A DNA stretch of 64,000 nucleotides from Lacipirellula limnantheis (GTDB taxonomy: Bacteria; Planctomycetota; Planctomycetia; Pirellulales; Lacipirellulaceae): assembly GCF_007746075.1 (NCBI RefSeq), contig NZ_CP036339.1, forward strand, positions 1,636,856 through 1,700,855, given 5' to 3'. Shown one piece after another: positions 54,819 through 63,884 of the stretch (positions are counted from its first letter, which is position 1; each line of letters opens with the position of its first letter). Position numbers and translations under genes: made by a program. The notes below the pieces were generated by a model. The model was not told the DNA's origin. It searched no databases and worked only from the letters and a program-made list of their open reading frames with translations.

Positions 54819-55862
54819 CTACGTCGATCGCGCTAGATGGGGCCGTTCCAGGCCGGCTGAGATTTCGAGATCGAGCGTCGCAAACTGTCCGGCGTTGTAC
54901 TTTTCGAGGGCGATCGCTCCCATCACCGCATTGTCTGTACAGAGGGAGAGCGGCGGGATATGAAGTTCGATGCCACGCTCCGCGGCGAGCCGTTCCATGC
55001 GTTCGCGGAACGGGCGGTTGGCGGCGACGCCGCCGCCGATGCAAAGCCGCTGGAAGCCGGTCTGCTGGAGCGCGAGCATGGCTTTACCCGCGAGGCAATC
55101 GATGATCGCGGCCTGGACGCTGGCGGCCATGTCGGCAACCAGCTGCGGGTCGAGCGTCGCTGCGTTCATCTCGGGCTTGCCCGCGCCGAACAGCTGATAC
55201 CGCACGGCCGTCTTTAGGCCGCTGAAGCTGAATTCGAGTCGCGAGTCGTCGTCGAGCAGCGGGCGGGGGAGGCGAAACTTTTTAGGATCCCCCTGTTCGG
55301 CGGCGCGCTGCAGGGCGGGTCCGCCGGGGAAGCCGAGGCCGAGCATACTCGCGACCTTGTCGAATGCTTCGCCTGCCGCATCGTCAATCGTGCCGCCGAG
55401 GGGGGTGAAGTCAAGCGGCGTCTCGCAGCGATAGATATTCGAGTGGCCGCCGCTCACGATCAACCCGATGCACGGAAAGACGTCTTTGCCCGCCGCGAGC
55501 CGGCAGGCATAAATGTGCGCTTGCAGGTGGTCAATCGCAATCAACGGCAAATTGCCCGCTAAGGCGAGCGTCTTGGCTGCCATGAGCCCGACAAGTAGCG
55601 AGCCTGCCAGGCCGGGCCGATTCGCAACCGCGACGGCGTCGAGGTCGCTGAGCCTCACGCCGGCCTTCCTCAATGCGGAATCAATAACAGGTAGGATTCG
55701 CTCCACGTGTGCGCGGGAGGCGATTTCGGGCACGACGCCGCCGAACTGCTCGTGGAACTTCTCTTGCGAGGCAACGACCGCCGAAAGAACTTCCAGCCGA
55801 TCGTTGATCACCGCGGCGGCAGTCTCGTCGCACGTGGATTCGATGGTGAGAATAAGCGGCAT
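54819..55862 (-). CDS. tsaD: tRNA threonylcarbamoyladenosine transferase TsaD
   Basis: 347 residues. ILTIESTCDETAAAVI, the metal-binding histidines in IDHLQAHIYA, GLIVSGGHSNIYRC, IDDAAGEAFDKVASMLGLGFPGGP, FSFSGLKTAV and CIGGGVAANRPFRERM identify TsaD (Kae1/Gcp), the universal enzyme for t6A37 in ANN-decoding tRNAs. ATG at 55862 begins the family-like sequence. It is 25 bases downstream of a methyltransferase on the same strand. Confidence 0.97.
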   Translation of the reverse strand: MPLILTIESTCDETAAAVINDRLEVLSAVVASQEKFHEQFGGVVPEIASRAHVERILPVIDSALRKAGVRLSDLDAVAVANRPGLAGSLLVGLMAAKTLALAGNLPLIAIDHLQAHIYACRLAAGKDVFPCIGLIVSGGHSNIYRCETPLDFTPLGGTIDDAAGEAFDKVASMLGLGFPGGPALQRAAEQGDPKKFRLPRPLLDDDSRLEFSFSGLKTAVRYQLFGAGKPEMNAATLDPQLVADMAASVQAAIIDCLAGKAMLALQQTGFQRLCIGGGVAANRPFRERMERLAAERGIELHIPPLSLCTDNAVMGAIALEKYNAGQFATLDLEISAGLERPHLARST

Positions 55863-55887
55863 CTGAGCACAGCCCGGCGTCTGCAGT

Positions 55888-56532
55888 CTAGCCGGCAAAA
55901 CGGAGGTGATGGACCCATGCCGGCGGAACGTTCGCCACGACGCACTCCTGGCGGAACTGGCGCTGAGCGAACGCGTCGTTCAGCACGGCGCCGATGCCAT
56001 TGAGTCGTTCGCGTTCCGGCTTTGCACAGACGACCGCCTTGATGCGTCGGATGGCAACGTACTCAAAGAAGCTCAGCGTGGCTCCAGGGGCAGCCAGCTT
56101 TTCTAAATGCGCCAGGATGTTTTGGACGAGATCGACAGGAAAATTATTGAACGGCAAGCCGGACACGATCACGTCGAACGGCTCGGTCGCGTCGAGGTCT
56201 TCGATCGGCAAGTGGTGGATACGGATGCGCTCAGCCGCGCGCTGCCAGTTCGGATCGTCGACCAACCGCTGACGCAAGGCAGCGACAAAGCGGTCGTTGA
56301 GCTCGACGACGTCGAGCGTATCGCGCGGGCCCATTTGCATGATGATGGCGTCCGTGACGACGCCCGTACCCGGGCCGACTTCGAGAATGCGCCGCGGCTG
56401 GCCGTCGCCCGCGACATAACGGGCGAGCGCTCGGCAGAGGCGACGACCGCTCGGCGCGATGGCGCCGGTGCTGTCGAACGTGCGGCGAAACTCTTGCCAA
56501 AACAGTCGATAATTTGCCCCGCCGGTTGCCAT
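55888..56532 (-). CDS. Class I SAM-dependent methyltransferase (phospholipid N-methyltransferase-like)
   Basis: 214 residues. The start MATGGANYRLFWQEFRRTFDSTGAIAPSGRRLCRAL and the SAM loop ILEVGPGTGVVTDAI, with DTLDVVELNDRFVAAL and VIVSGLPFNNFP, resemble PmtA/KsgA-like enzymes that methylate phosphatidylethanolamine or are annotated as rRNA adenine methyltransferase-like. The substrate is not settled. The frame is open further upstream, but ATG at 56532 gives the family-typical N-terminus. It lies directly before tsaD. Confidence 0.82.
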   Translation of the reverse strand: MATGGANYRLFWQEFRRTFDSTGAIAPSGRRLCRALARYVAGDGQPRRILEVGPGTGVVTDAIIMQMGPRDTLDVVELNDRFVAALRQRLVDDPNWQRAAERIRIHHLPIEDLDATEPFDVIVSGLPFNNFPVDLVQNILAHLEKLAAPGATLSFFEYVAIRRIKAVVCAKPERERLNGIGAVLNDAFAQRQFRQECVVANVPPAWVHHLRFAG

Positions 56533-56588
56533 GCGGGCCATTCTAGCGTCAAAGGCGAGCCGCACGAAGCCCTTGAATTCCGTTACGA

Positions 56589-56645
56589 CTTTGCGTGAGA
56601 CTTCAAAAAGAGTTGTCTCACGCAAAGGCGCGAAGCGCAAAGAAA
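56589..56645. repeat. CGCAAAGGCGC-type repeat (relative of the argB-argD element)
   Basis: CTTTGCGTGAGA (56589-56600) and TCTCACGCAAAG (56616-56627) are perfect 12-base arms with a 15-base loop. They are followed by GCGCGAAGCGCAAAG units as in 41947-42016. It lies between the DUF1207 gene and the methyltransferase gene. Confidence 0.65.
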
Positions 56646-56764
56646 CATGGGGAGGCAGTGACTCGTCTTGGCGAACCTTGGCGTCCTTGGCCGTTCAATC
56701 AGAACGGCTAGGCGTTTGCCCGCTGGCCGAGTGAGAACCGGGGAGTAATCGGAGAGCGAATCGA

Positions 56765-57886
56765 TCAGAACTCGTACCACAACCCGATGCCGAGTTGCTC
56801 TTCGAAATTGCGAAAGAACTCGAACTGGTTCGACTTGCCGTTGAAGTAGTGAAAGCCGGTGCGCAACACCTTGGTGCTATTGCCGCGCCATAGCCAGCCG
56901 ATTTGGGCGACGAGGTTGCCGCCGTAGTTGAGTTCCTCGCGAATGTGTCCGTTGATCGCGAAGAACGGAACGCCCCAGGGGCCGGTCGGACCTGGTTCAG
57001 CGACGTCGACGCCGAACTGGAATTCCCACGGCTCGGACTCGTCGTAGTGGAAGGCCCAACCCATCTCGGAGTACCAGCGCCACGCCGGCAGCGGAAAGTA
57101 CGAAAGGCCAAATACGAGTACGTCGCGGCTAAAGTTGATCCGATCGGCTAGTGCATTTTCGCGGATCGCGTACTCGTCGCCCATGTGGGAGCTGAGGTGG
57201 TAGTAGGAGAACTTCGTTTGCCACTTTTCGCGGCCGTAGATCAACGGCAAGCCGAAGCGGAAGTCGACGGCCTCAACGTCCCAGTTGGCATCGAGATTCA
57301 GGCGTGGAAAGGCGGCGCCTTCGATTTGTAGTTCGGCGCCTTCGGGCCGACCGCCGCCATCGGTGCCGTAACGCAAGATTGATGCGCGGCCGCCGAGGGA
57401 GACGTCGAGATAGTTTGTGCTGTTGGGCGCGTTGTGAAATGCGACGCCTGAGATGCGGGGCTCATGCACGCCCGCCCAATACGATTGCCAAATCACATTC
57501 TCGGGAAGGATCCGCCATTGCCAGTATTGGGGGCTATTGGGCGGAGCTCCGGAGACGTCGAAGTACATGGGCACGGCGCAGGGCGGGGCCGCGAACATGG
57601 GTTGCGGGCAAGCCATCATTGGGTCCATGCCGTCGGCGACCTCGACGGGCGAATCCATCATCATCATCGGCGCCTGCGCGACCTGCCGAGGCGCGGCGCC
57701 CGGGGCGGCCACGGCGCTGGCCAGGTCTCCACGGCCGGGCGTCGGCAAGATCTCAGCCCCTTGTCGGTATGGCTGCCAAGAGGAAGAGTTAGGGGTGGGC
57801 GCTTGCGTCCACCCTCGACTGGAGCCCCAGAGGGTTCCTGTCGTGGCGGCAAGAACCCACAACGTGCGTAGTGCCCAGGCGTCCAT
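56765..57886 (-). CDS. DUF1207-family outer-membrane-like protein
   Basis: 373 residues with a signal peptide and a Pro/Met-rich stretch (about 30-95, including MMMMDSPVEVADGMDPMM). Then comes the DUF1207 core: LPENVIWQSYWAGVHEPRISGVAF, LDVSLGGRASILRYGT, EGAAFPRLNLDANWDVEAVDFRFGLPLIYG and KFSYYHLSSHMGDEY. Alternating strands and the aromatic end GLWYEF suggest an outer-membrane beta-barrel. Function unknown; the family is abundant in Planctomycetota. Confidence 0.82.
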   Translation of the reverse strand: MDAWALRTLWVLAATTGTLWGSSRGWTQAPTPNSSSWQPYRQGAEILPTPGRGDLASAVAAPGAAPRQVAQAPMMMMDSPVEVADGMDPMMACPQPMFAAPPCAVPMYFDVSGAPPNSPQYWQWRILPENVIWQSYWAGVHEPRISGVAFHNAPNSTNYLDVSLGGRASILRYGTDGGGRPEGAELQIEGAAFPRLNLDANWDVEAVDFRFGLPLIYGREKWQTKFSYYHLSSHMGDEYAIRENALADRINFSRDVLVFGLSYFPLPAWRWYSEMGWAFHYDESEPWEFQFGVDVAEPGPTGPWGVPFFAINGHIREELNYGGNLVAQIGWLWRGNSTKVLRTGFHYFNGKSNQFEFFRNFEEQLGIGLWYEF

Positions 57887-58052
57887 CGTGGCGGAAGAAT
57901 ATGGAAGTTCCAGCGTTTCCAGAAGACCGCTTTTCTTCGCGCTAGCACCTGCCTCGACACCCTAGTCGGCCCACTTACAATGGGCTATTCGCCCCGTATT
58001 CCCTGACCAACCCGTCCATCCAAGCTCATTTGTCACACCGAGGTTCGTTGCG

Positions 58053-58364
58053 ATGGTCTTGCTGGAGATGAGCATTGTTCCCCTGGGGCAGGGCGAGAGC
58101 GTCAGTCAGTACGTGGCTCGGTGCGTTGAAATCATCGAGCGGTCCGGACTGAGTTACGAGCTTCACGCGATGGGAACGATCGTCGAGGGCGAACTGGGCC
58201 AGGTCCTCGACTTAATGCGGCAGTGCATCGAGGAAGTTGCCAAGTCGGCGAATCGCGTCACCTGTACGGCCAAGATCGACTATCGCCAAGGCGTGACCGG
58301 CGGGATTCGATCGAAAGTGGCAAGCGTCCGCGAAAAACTTGGCCGCGTCGCTGGCCCGAACTAG
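58053..58364 (+). CDS. MTH1187/YkoF-type thiamine-binding protein
   Basis: 103 residues, the normal size of DUF77 proteins. LLEMSIVPLGQGESVSQYVARCVEIIERSGLSYELHAMGTIVEGEL is the family start, followed by NRVTCTAKIDYRQG. Members bind hydroxymethylpyrimidine/thiamine and may help in uptake or storage. A flavin reductase gene starts 25 bases later on the same strand. Confidence 0.88.
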   Translation: MVLLEMSIVPLGQGESVSQYVARCVEIIERSGLSYELHAMGTIVEGELGQVLDLMRQCIEEVAKSANRVTCTAKIDYRQGVTGGIRSKVASVREKLGRVAGPN

Positions 58365-58389
58365 CACCCTACAACGAATTGCATCGAGC

Positions 58390-58860
58390 ATGAGCGATCC
58401 CTTGCCAGTTCTCGGCCGCGTTCCCAGCGGTATTTTCATTTTGACGATCGGCCGCGGCGAAAGGGCGACCGGGATGCTCGCCAGTTGGGTGATGCAGGCT
58501 GGTTTCGAGCCGCCATGCGTCACCGTAGCGGTCAAGCGCGGCCGTTACGTCGCCGAGTGGCTGGCCGCTGGCGAGCCGTTCGTCCTGAACGTGGTGGGGG
58601 AGAAGCAGCATCAGTTCCTGAAGCAATTTGGCAAGGGATTTGAGCCGGGCGAAGCGGCGTTTGAGGGAGTTGACGTCGAGGCGGCGTCGAACGGCGTCCC
58701 GGCGCTCGTCGGCGTCGTGGGGCGACTTGAGTGCCTGCCCGTATCTCACGTCGATTCGGGCGATCATTTGATTTTCCTCGCCACCGTGACCGGAGGTGAG
58801 TTATCGTCGGCAGAGCTCCCGCCCATGGTTCATGTTCGCAAGAGCGGAGCGAACTATTAG
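58390..58860 (+). CDS. Flavin reductase-like FMN-binding protein
   Basis: 156 residues. The split-barrel start LGRVPSGIFILTIG, GMLASWVMQAGFEPPCVTVAV, PFVLNVV and SGDHLIFLATVTGGE identify the flavin reductase (PF01613) family. The neighbouring lhgO and thiamine-binding genes suggest redox or vitamin metabolism, but the electron acceptor is unknown. ATG at 58390 gives the usual N-terminus; 17 open codons precede it. Confidence 0.87.
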   Translation: MSDPLPVLGRVPSGIFILTIGRGERATGMLASWVMQAGFEPPCVTVAVKRGRYVAEWLAAGEPFVLNVVGEKQHQFLKQFGKGFEPGEAAFEGVDVEAASNGVPALVGVVGRLECLPVSHVDSGDHLIFLATVTGGELSSAELPPMVHVRKSGANY

Positions 58861-59018
58861 CCGAACGCCAGCGCTCAATGGGCGCCACTGGCACGGTGCG
58901 AGTTAGTGGCGCGAACCGAGTACCCGCTTAGGCTTTGACTGGCTGCCCGTGACGTCCAATTGACCAACTCCCTACGCTCCCCTCCACTGCCTCTGAAGCT
59001 AACCACCTGCCTCGATTC

Positions 59019-60218
59019 ATGCCGACCTCAGATCTCATTGTCATTGGCGGGGGCATCGTCGGCCTCGCCACTGCGTATAAATTCCAGCTTCGGTTTCCCG
59101 GCAGCAGCGTCATCCTGCTGGAAAAGGAGCCCGACCTCGCGTCGCACCAGACGGGCCGGAACTCGGGCGTCCTCCATTCTGGCATCTACTACAAGCCAGG
59201 GTCGCTCAAGGCGAAGAACTGCCGCGAGGGGAAGCAGGCGATGGAGGCGTTCTGCCGCAACGAAGGGGTGCCGTACGACATCTGCGGTAAAGTCATCGTC
59301 GCCCTGTCGGATGAGGAGCTGCCTCGATTGCAGGGCATCTATGAACGAGGTCAAGCGAACGGCGTGCGCTGCGAAGTGATCGAGCGGGGACGGCTACTGG
59401 AATTGGAACCACACGTCGCGGGGATTCGCGCGCTGCACGTACCAGAAACAGGTATCGTCAATTATTCGATGGTTTGCGAGCGACTGGCGGCACGGATCAA
59501 GGAAGCGGGGGGCGAGATCAAACTGGGCACCTGCGCGAGGCGTTTCCGGAGTGACGGACCTCGCACCATTGTCGAGACTCTGTCCGGCGACTTCGCAGCA
59601 CGCCAAGTGGTGAATTGCGCTGGCCTCTACAGCGACCACGTCGCGGCGCTTACCGGCGAAAAGCCCCCGGCAAAGATCATCCCGTTTCGGGGCGAATATT
59701 TCGAGCTGAAGCTCGAGGCTGAGCACCTCGTGCGAAATCTAATTTATCCAGTGCCAGATCCCGCGTTCCCATTTCTGGGGGTTCATTTCACGCGCATGAT
59801 CGCTGGCGGCGTCGAATGCGGACCGAACGCCGTGCTGGCGTTCGCGCGTGAAGGGTACTTCAAGACGACAATTAATCCCAGCGAGTTGGCCGAGTCACTC
59901 ACGTATCCCGGGTTCCTCCGCTTGGCAGCGAAGTACTGGCGGATGGGGGCTGGCGAGATGTGGCGAAGCGTCAGCAAAGGCGCGTTCGTCCGGGCCCTTT
60001 CACGACTGGTGCCGGAGATTGACGCGTCGCAGTTGACGCCGGCGCCGGCTGGCGTGCGAGCGCAGGCCTTGCTGCCGGACGGGTCGCTGGTGGACGATTT
60101 TCTGATCGAAACGCATGGCAACGTGGTGAACGTCTTGAACGCCCCCTCGCCAGCGGCTACTTCTGCACTCACGATTGGCGACTCCGTAGTCGAGCGACTC
60201 GCCGCGGGTCGCGGCTAG
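59019..60218 (+). CDS. lhgO: L-2-hydroxyglutarate oxidase
   Basis: 399 residues, DAO family. The FAD loop is [44 protein letters not shown] is the LhgO/YgaF signature, with [15 protein letters not shown] and [26 protein letters not shown] later. The enzyme oxidises L-2-hydroxyglutarate to 2-oxoglutarate at the membrane. It is 158 bases after the flavin reductase. Confidence 0.93.
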   Translation: MPTSDLIVIGGGIVGLATAYKFQLRFPGSSVILLEKEPDLASHQTGRNSGVLHSGIYYKPGSLKAKNCREGKQAMEAFCRNEGVPYDICGKVIVALSDEELPRLQGIYERGQANGVRCEVIERGRLLELEPHVAGIRALHVPETGIVNYSMVCERLAARIKEAGGEIKLGTCARRFRSDGPRTIVETLSGDFAARQVVNCAGLYSDHVAALTGEKPPAKIIPFRGEYFELKLEAEHLVRNLIYPVPDPAFPFLGVHFTRMIAGGVECGPNAVLAFAREGYFKTTINPSELAESLTYPGFLRLAAKYWRMGAGEMWRSVSKGAFVRALSRLVPEIDASQLTPAPAGVRAQALLPDGSLVDDFLIETHGNVVNVLNAPSPAATSALTIGDSVVERLAAGRG

Positions 60219-60344
60219 CCGCAGTCTGCGCAACCCCAAGCGGAGCGTACAGTTGAAGCCGATACCGCCGCGGTTAATCCTGCCGCGCCCAGCGTGGGCG
60301 ATGGAATTTGTCGCCCACGGAGCTAGCGGCGCTCGACGTTCGTT

Positions 60345-60373
60345 TTGACACGAACGACAAGTCCTCCTACTCT
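60345..60373 (+). promoter_or_regulatory. Candidate promoter of the DUF1559 gene
   Basis: TTGACA (60345-60350) and a 17-base spacer precede TACTCT (60368-60373, three of six). Transcription would start about 97 bases before the ATG at 60477. Confidence 0.35.
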
Positions 60374-60476
60374 TGCACTTGTACTCAGGTCGCGTCGGTC
60401 TGATCGTGGGGAACAGGCGGCGACATGCTCTTTTTTGCCGTGCAGCGAAGTGAGTCGCCGCACTTGGGGCAGCGTA

Positions 60477-61442
60477 ATGTTCAAATCCACTCGTCGCGCG
60501 ACCGGATTCACGCTTGTCGAATTACTGGTCGTTATCGCCATCATCGGCGTGCTGATCGGACTACTCGTCCCCGCGGTACAGTCGGCCCGCGAGTCGGCGC
60601 GGCGGACCGTATGTCGCAACAATCTGAAGCAGATTGGACTGGCGCTGCACAATCACATCGATGCGAAGAAGCATCTGCCGCCCGGGTATACCTCGACGAT
60701 CCTGCTCGATGGGGACGACGGTGGACCAGGCTGGGCCTGGGGCGCAAAGATTCTGCCCTACATTGAACAATCGGATCTCCACCAACTGATTGACGACACG
60801 GTTCCGATCGAGGGCGTCGCCGCGGCGGCCATTCGGACGAAAATCGTGCCGGGATTTGTCTGCCCATCGGACGACCGCCTTGAGCCGGTGATCGACATTC
60901 CGAAGATCGGCAGCACAAAACCGATCTGCCAGATGGCGTCGGCGAGCTATGTGGGCAGCGCCGGCACGGTGCGGCCGACGTGCATCATCTGCCGCGATCG
61001 ATTCGACGGCGTCTTCGGACGCAATCGCCCCGTCGAGCCGCGTGAATTAATGGACGGGCTATCAAACACGCTGGCCATCGGCGAGCGGGCGAACGAATGG
61101 GCGAGCGCCACGATGTGGGGCGTCGTGCCGCGCTCGAAGCTCCTTGATCATCAACACCCGGGCGAGTATGCCGCGGGCCCCGCCTATGTACTCGGCACGA
61201 CCTTCAAAGATGGCTTTAACATCGAAGAGGGAGTGATGACCGATCACGCGATGATGCAGAGTTACGCCGAGTCATTTGGCAGCGTTCATCCCGGCGGGGC
61301 GCACTTCGCCTTTTGCGACGGCGGCGTGCGGTTTGTGTTCGACACGGTTGACCCCGCGGTGATGAACGCCCTGGCCACCCGCGACGGCGTGGCGAAGGGC
61401 GGGAACCTCGTCGATCCCATTATTCACGATAGCCCGTTCTGA
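60477..61442 (+). CDS. DUF1559 / H-X9-DG type pseudopilin-like protein
   Basis: 321 residues. The type IV prepilin N-terminus is [35 protein letters not shown] (cleavage G|F), followed by the DUF1559 head QIGLALHNH and the tail HPGGAHFAFCDGGVRFVFD, the H-X9-DG motif. Planctomycetes have dozens to hundreds of such proteins, of unknown function; a fibre or secretion role linked to the pilus machinery is possible. ATG at 60477 puts the prepilin leader at the correct distance. It overlaps the convergent dockerin gene by 23 bases at the 3' ends. Confidence 0.93.
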   Translation: MFKSTRRATGFTLVELLVVIAIIGVLIGLLVPAVQSARESARRTVCRNNLKQIGLALHNHIDAKKHLPPGYTSTILLDGDDGGPGWAWGAKILPYIEQSDLHQLIDDTVPIEGVAAAAIRTKIVPGFVCPSDDRLEPVIDIPKIGSTKPICQMASASYVGSAGTVRPTCIICRDRFDGVFGRNRPVEPRELMDGLSNTLAIGERANEWASATMWGVVPRSKLLDHQHPGEYAAGPAYVLGTTFKDGFNIEEGVMTDHAMMQSYAESFGSVHPGGAHFAFCDGGVRFVFDTVDPAVMNALATRDGVAKGGNLVDPIIHDSPF

Positions 61443-62373
61443 GGCGGCGTCGGCGCACGGCGGATGCCGCCGCGATCGCTGACGCGGCGCACAGGCTTGC
61501 CGCCGTTGGCTCAGGGACGCCAGCGGTGATGCCGATTCCGGCGGCGGGCCAAGTGCGGCCGAAGTTCGACTGCCAAATGGCCAAATCGTCGGCGTCGACG
61601 ACGCCGTTCAGCGATGCGTCGGCCGCGAGGTTGACGGTCGATCCAAACGCACGTTGCCACGCGAGAAAGTCGGCGCCGTCGACGCGGTCGTTGCCGTCGA
61701 AGTCGCCCGGCAGACTGGCCGCGGCATTCATCGACTTTGCGGCAAGGAGATATTCGTCGTGCGATAGGCTGTGATTGAGCGCCACCAGGAACGGGTCCGA
61801 TGGCTGATAGTTTGGCGACGTGAGCCTCGCGAAGAATCCGTAGGCTCCGAACGGGGCCGATGGGTTGTTATCGAGGATGTAGGCGATCGGATGTTGGTGC
61901 GTGCCAAGCTCGCTTGATTGCGGCTCCAGCACAAGCATCGACGGACCGGTCGCAGGCGCGGCGAACTGAGTCAGCGCGACGTCCCCCAAGAGCTGCTGCG
62001 AAGCAAGTTCAAGTTCCGGGTTATTCGGCGCGATCTCTACTTTGGCCGTTGACTTATTCCAGTGCCAGAGCCAGCGATTGGGCGATGCCGCCGTCGTGAA
62101 ATCGGGTCGCGGCATCACTTCCAGATGCAACCCCGATCCTGGCGTCATTCCACTGACGTTGAAGCCTGGGGTGATCCCCAAGGCGATGTCGCCGAGGTCT
62201 TCCAGATAGGAGTCCTCATGATCGTCGAAGGCTTGTCGGACGAAGCCGAAGGCTAGCGGCAGCCCGCCGCTGACCGACAGTCGACCGTCGACGACGTTGA
62301 CATGGATCGGATTGCCGTGCCCGTGGCAGACATTGGCGACTATCAGCGCGGCGCAAACGATGCCAACTCTCAT
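61420..62373 (-). CDS. Exported dockerin-repeat PEP-CTERM protein (HGNPI type)
   Basis: 317 residues. The start at 62373 has GAGG six bases upstream. The signal peptide ends near CHG, giving a mature protein starting HGNPIHVNVVDGRLSV. The middle part is beta-rich with NHSLSHDEYLLAA. Two dockerin-like calcium loops follow (DFDGNDRVDGADFLAWQ and DASLNGVVDADDLAIWQ), then VPEPTAASLCAASAIAAASAVRRRR, a full PEP-CTERM sorting signal. Last gene of a three-gene operon. It is likely exported and processed by an exosortase-like system. Confidence 0.83.
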   Translation of the reverse strand: MRVGIVCAALIVANVCHGHGNPIHVNVVDGRLSVSGGLPLAFGFVRQAFDDHEDSYLEDLGDIALGITPGFNVSGMTPGSGLHLEVMPRPDFTTAASPNRWLWHWNKSTAKVEIAPNNPELELASQQLLGDVALTQFAAPATGPSMLVLEPQSSELGTHQHPIAYILDNNPSAPFGAYGFFARLTSPNYQPSDPFLVALNHSLSHDEYLLAAKSMNAAASLPGDFDGNDRVDGADFLAWQRAFGSTVNLAADASLNGVVDADDLAIWQSNFGRTWPAAGIGITAGVPEPTAASLCAASAIAAASAVRRRRLRTGYRE

Positions 62374-62390
62374 GGAACACCTCATGCGCC

Positions 62391-63077
62391 TCACTGCGGC
62401 GCTGCAAAGTTGTAATTTTCGTCGATCCACGTCAGGACTTGCTCGGCGGCAATCGTCTCGACGTGGCCATCCAAGAAGAGGTAGTTGGAGGAGTCGAAAT
62501 GGCGGCGCAGCTCAACGTCGAGCTGCATCGTCTTTGTCACCAGGTTGCGTTGCATGTTGAGCGGCGTGAACCAGAGCGACGCATGGGCATGCTCGATTTC
62601 AGCAGTCACCGGTTTGTCTGGATTTCGATTGGCCACCTCGAAGGCGACGATCGAGCGGTGCGTCGTCGGCACTTGCCTCAGAAATCTCACCTTGTCGGTC
62701 ACTTGGTCGGCTTGGATATCGTTAATCACGTAGTCGTTGGCGAGGTAGCTGGTCCCCTTGATCGCGAGCCGTTCATCGGCTCGCGGGTCCTCGGGACAAA
62801 TACGGATCGCATCGACGCTTTCCATATAAGGGGCGAGCGTATCGACCCAGCTCAAGTCGGCGGCGAAGTGGACGTTGTGGGGAAACTCCCCGTCGTGCTC
62901 GTCGCAGAACCGCAAGACCGCGAGCCCGATTTGTCTCATCTGGTTCTTGCAGGCGGCAGAGCGCGCGGTCGCCCGCGCGCTCTGGACCGCTGGCAAGAGC
63001 AATGCCACTAGGGCGCCGATGATCGCGATGACGACCAGTAATTCAACGAGCGTCATCGCTTTTCGGGCTTGTTGCAT
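62391..63077 (-). CDS. Pseudopilin (type II secretion prepilin / DUF1559-like)
   Basis: 228 residues. The prepilin N-terminus is [30 protein letters not shown], cleaved before Met8 (usually Phe), with the DUF1559-like head QIGLAVLRF and the tail [13 protein letters not shown], a variant of the H-X9-DG end. It starts three bases after the PEP-CTERM gene ends and is 17 bases before the dockerin gene, so the three are co-transcribed. The globular region has [27 protein letters not shown]. Confidence 0.88.
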   Translation of the reverse strand: MQQARKAMTLVELLVVIAIIGALVALLLPAVQSARATARSAACKNQMRQIGLAVLRFCDEHDGEFPHNVHFAADLSWVDTLAPYMESVDAIRICPEDPRADERLAIKGTSYLANDYVINDIQADQVTDKVRFLRQVPTTHRSIVAFEVANRNPDKPVTAEIEHAHASLWFTPLNMQRNLVTKTMQLDVELRRHFDSSNYLFLDGHVETIAAEQVLTWIDENYNFAAPQ

Positions 63078-63080
63078 CGT

Positions 63081-63884
63081 TTACGCCTCGTTGTGGCCGC
63101 GAGCATGGCGTCGAACCATTAGGCAGCCGCCGATCATTAATGCCGTTAGAGACAAACTCGCCGGCTCAGGAATCGCCGTCATTGCCTGAATGGCGCCGAC
63201 GCCGATGCCCTGTTGCTGAGCGAACGCGAACGTCGCGCTTCCTGCTTCTTCAGGGGAAACGCCCTTGGGAAGCACGAAGTAGAACGGGTCTGAGTCGTTC
63301 AGCCCCGCGGTGGAGACTTTGAGACTCAGTAGGTAGACTCCGTCGGCCAGGGCGCTCGTGTTCGAGACGCCGTCGCCGAGAAAGCGGAAGCCCATTCCTG
63401 TGTGCGACTCCTCGCTATTGACCGTCAACGGGTAGGTGATCGACGCAAACGGCCCGCTGTCAGTCGTCGTGGCGGTGAGCGGGTTGCCGCTCACCGTCTT
63501 GTACAACTGCAGTTGTGAGTCGCCCGCGTCGACGAAGCTCGCGCCGTTCCACTTTTTCAGCCCGTCGACAATGCTCGTCGTGTAGTTTCCCGTCTTGAAC
63601 GGATGGGAAGCTGCATCAACGAAGCCGACCCCTGGAGCGATGCCGGGACCCGAGCCGCTGGTTCCCGGCGGTTGCACGACCCAGATGCTCGAGACGTTCG
63701 CCACCGGCAGGACGTAGATCGACGTAGCCGGACTGACCGGCACGTACTCGTCAATCAACACTTGGCGCGTGACGATCTTGCCGGCCTCGGCCGTCAGCTG
63801 CAGCTGCGGACCGTGAGCCCAGGCCGACGAATTTGCGCCGGCAACAAGGAGGACGGCAACAACGATTAAACGAAACAAACGCAT
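63081..63884 (-). CDS. Exported PEP-CTERM protein (HGPQ type)
   Basis: 267 residues. TTGAGGAG nine bases before the ATG supports the start. The signal peptide ends AWA, so the mature chain should begin His24-Gly-Pro-Gln. The body is beta-rich with no known enzyme motif (SIYVLPVANVSSIWVVQP; GVYLLSLKVS). The C-terminus is IPEPASLSLTALMIGGCLMVRRHARG, a PEP-CTERM anchor. First gene of the operon with the pseudopilin and the dockerin protein. Confidence 0.83.
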   Translation of the reverse strand: MRLFRLIVVAVLLVAGANSSAWAHGPQLQLTAEAGKIVTRQVLIDEYVPVSPATSIYVLPVANVSSIWVVQPPGTSGSGPGIAPGVGFVDAASHPFKTGNYTTSIVDGLKKWNGASFVDAGDSQLQLYKTVSGNPLTATTTDSGPFASITYPLTVNSEESHTGMGFRFLGDGVSNTSALADGVYLLSLKVSTAGLNDSDPFYFVLPKGVSPEEAGSATFAFAQQQGIGVGAIQAMTAIPEPASLSLTALMIGGCLMVRRHARGHNEA

